Shown here: positions 23,341 to 24,608 of the stretch, piece after piece
Numbering within the stretch: position 1 is the first letter of the stretch
Layout of the letters: the number at the start of each line of letters is the position of its first letter
Assembly (NCBI GenBank): GCA_964404395.1
Contig: CAYOKA010000020.1
Location: 1-24,608, forward strand
Source: JAAYBT01 sp964404395
Lineage (GTDB): Bacteria; Bacillota; Clostridia; Acetivibrionales; DTU013
Direction: 5' to 3'
DNA: 24,608 bases
Notes under the pieces: model-generated
Databases searched by the model: none
What the model was told of the DNA's origin: nothing
Seen by the model: the letters and a program-made list of their open reading frames with translations, nothing else
Position numbers and translations under genes: made by a program

Positions 23341-24408
23341 TCAGAAGTACCTCCTGATCCCATCATCGCCTTCATGTTCCTCTCCTGACTCATCAGAATT
23401 TTGCTGTACATCCGCCGGTAGCAAAATATCGTTGCTATCCTGTTTTTCTTCTGAGCCGGCTTCTTCAGTATCATCCTCGTAATCGTCGTCGTCATCGTCA
23501 TAATCGTCGTCATCGTCATAATCTTCATCATCGTCGTCATCATCGTCTGTTTCCTCTTCAATACAAGAAATCATATACTTTTTCAATTTAGGATAAGCAT
23601 AGAAATTGGTTAGAAATCCTGTCAAGCTAAAGGTCAGGAAAAAGTAAGGTATAAATCCAATAACTGAATTGAATGGTACGATTAGTCCAAACGATAGAAA
23701 AACAATAAAAGCGCACAATAACAATATGCCAATGTTCGGCAGAAACTTTATCACAGCGAATATTAGAGAATTCTTATATAAGTTTTTTAGTGAAAGATCA
23801 AAGGTAATCATTAGAGGGTATATATACAGATTCATACATGCATATACTACGAACATAACACCCATAATTGAAACACCGAGTAAACCAAGAACTTGCGAAA
23901 TTTGGTTCTCTGATATCAATACAGAATACGCTCGGATAGAAATCAGCATTAAGAAGGTAACAAGAAAGTTTATGGTACTGACTATAAGACTCTGCTTCAT
24001 ATTCGTTTTAGCAGTGTCCTTAAAGTCCCCCCATAGAAAGGCGTGTTCTTCACGGGCATAGTTTCTCATTATATAGGTGAAGCCGGCCTGTGCAGGCCCA
24101 ACAGTCACCATTGGCACACACATCATGATAGTAAGAAGTATAAACTTGAGCATGATATCACTCCGGAGCATTTCAGGGTCATTCATTGCATTAGGGATGA
24201 TATTCGGAAAAAAATAAAGCATCACGAACATTCCAAGAATAAGCGCAGGTAAATTAAACACCAAAAACATCATGTTAACTTTAATAAAGTTCCAAAACTT
24301 TCTTTGGAGTATCTGAAAGAATACTACAAAAGGAGATCTGGGTGGTGCATCCTTTGGTACTCCCGGTCCGGGTTTATTATAATCGAAAAGTCCAAAAAAG
24401 CCTGCCAT
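23341..24408 (-). CDS. YesL/DUF624-like membrane protein with polyaspartate tail
   Basis: A 355-residue protein with six predicted membrane helices (from about residue 40 to 283). It has the DUF624 hallmarks VTVGPAQAGFTYIMRNYAREE and FLWGDFKDTAKTN after helix two. YesL-type proteins are often found near carbohydrate transport genes, but their role is unknown and no such genes are here. The N-terminus GFFGLFDYNKPGPGVPKDAPPR is soluble and proline-rich. The last ~72 residues are strongly acidic, with runs of five to seven Asp broken by Tyr (about 288-314), followed by a polar Glu/Asp/Ser stretch ending GIRRYF. GAGG lies 7 nt before the ATG. It is monocistronic and convergent with dapB. Confidence 0.85.
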   Translation of the reverse strand: MAGFFGLFDYNKPGPGVPKDAPPRSPFVVFFQILQRKFWNFIKVNMMFLVFNLPALILGMFVMLYFFPNIIPNAMNDPEMLRSDIMLKFILLTIMMCVPMVTVGPAQAGFTYIMRNYAREEHAFLWGDFKDTAKTNMKQSLIVSTINFLVTFLMLISIRAYSVLISENQISQVLGLLGVSIMGVMFVVYACMNLYIYPLMITFDLSLKNLYKNSLIFAVIKFLPNIGILLLCAFIVFLSFGLIVPFNSVIGFIPYFFLTFSLTGFLTNFYAYPKLKKYMISCIEEETDDDDDDDEDYDDDDDYDDDDDDYEDDTEEAGSEEKQDSNDILLPADVQQNSDESGEEHEGDDGIRRYF

Positions 24409-24470
24409 AGTATTTCCTCGTTTCTTAGATATATTAATCCATCACATCAAACAGGAGTTGACTAGTATTC

Positions 24471-24499
24471 ATTTTATCAATAATGACAATATAATTCAA
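24471..24499 (-). promoter_or_regulatory. Putative sigma-A promoter of the YesL-like gene
   Basis: On the minus strand TTGAAT (24494-24499) and TAAAAT (24471-24476) are spaced by 17 bp, about 60 nt upstream of the ATG. The surroundings are very AT-rich, so chance matches are likely. I see nothing else in the last 110 bases. Confidence 0.45.
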
Positions 24500-24608
24500 T
24501 ATAACAAATTTCTCATTTCATATCATTTTATTAATTTTATCATTTTCTCCAAAGTTTGAGTTTCCGCAAAACGTAAAAAATAGCTTTTGATTAAGCAGTG
24601 ATAATCAC

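Noticed and set aside
23467..23547. Short tandem-looking repeats resembling a CRISPR or minisatellite
   Set aside because: They are in-frame Asp codons within the YesL-like gene, with no unique spacers.

Overview
The window looks like a chromosomal core region of an anaerobic, spore-forming Clostridia bacterium. The best guess is a cellulolytic cluster III relative (Ruminiclostridium/Acetivibrio type), but this is inferred from gene content only. Supporting signs are AT-rich DNA, strong AGGAGG-type ribosome binding sites, the dnaG-rpoD pair, a SpoIID-family protein beside queA, a SCIFF peptide with its radical SAM maturase, an archaeal-type asd with dapA and dapB, and a YesL/DUF624 protein. 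No phage, plasmid, rRNA or CRISPR locus is visible.

Layout. Positions 1-250 hold two minus-strand tRNAs (Asn-GTT, then a CAU tRNA) with a near-consensus promoter and a terminator. Positions 317-3830 hold rpoD and dnaG, with a promoter fused to the terminator of an upstream DUF6514-like gene. Positions 4015-5722 hold an HD-GYP signalling protein, a small membrane protein with a possible forespore promoter, and a 61-residue orphan. Positions 5927-11616 hold secDF, an orphan anchored protein, an HD-domain protein, scfB (maturase), scfA (the 46-residue six-cysteine SCIFF precursor) and a divergent TIGR04086 membrane protein. Positions 11611-14938 hold a three-gene Hsp70 module: DUF5685, a J-domain protein with a cysteine-rich tail, and a short DnaK paralog. 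Positions 15105-17863 hold queA-tgt-yajC, interrupted by two copies of a 123-124 bp palindromic MITE-like element. Positions 18107-19957 encode a SpoIID/LytB-domain protein. Positions 20183-23314 are a complete lysine-controlled operon: promoter, lysine riboswitch with a readable antiterminator/terminator switch, asd, dapA, dapB and a terminator. Positions 23341-24499 encode a YesL-like membrane protein with an aspartate-run tail.

How the genes work together. queA and tgt make queuosine-modified tRNA. yajC and secDF are auxiliary parts of the Sec translocon and flank the SCIFF locus, as is common in Clostridia. SCIFF is a ribosomally made peptide into which the maturase installs a Cys-Thr thioether; its cellular role is unknown. 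The DUF5685/J/DnaK trio lies in the same neighbourhood and is the best candidate for an undescribed system: a dedicated chaperone with a partner of unknown function that carries a possible metal site and aspartate-rich motifs. asd-dapA-dapB supply diaminopimelate and lysine for cell wall, protein and (in sporulating cells) dipicolinate.
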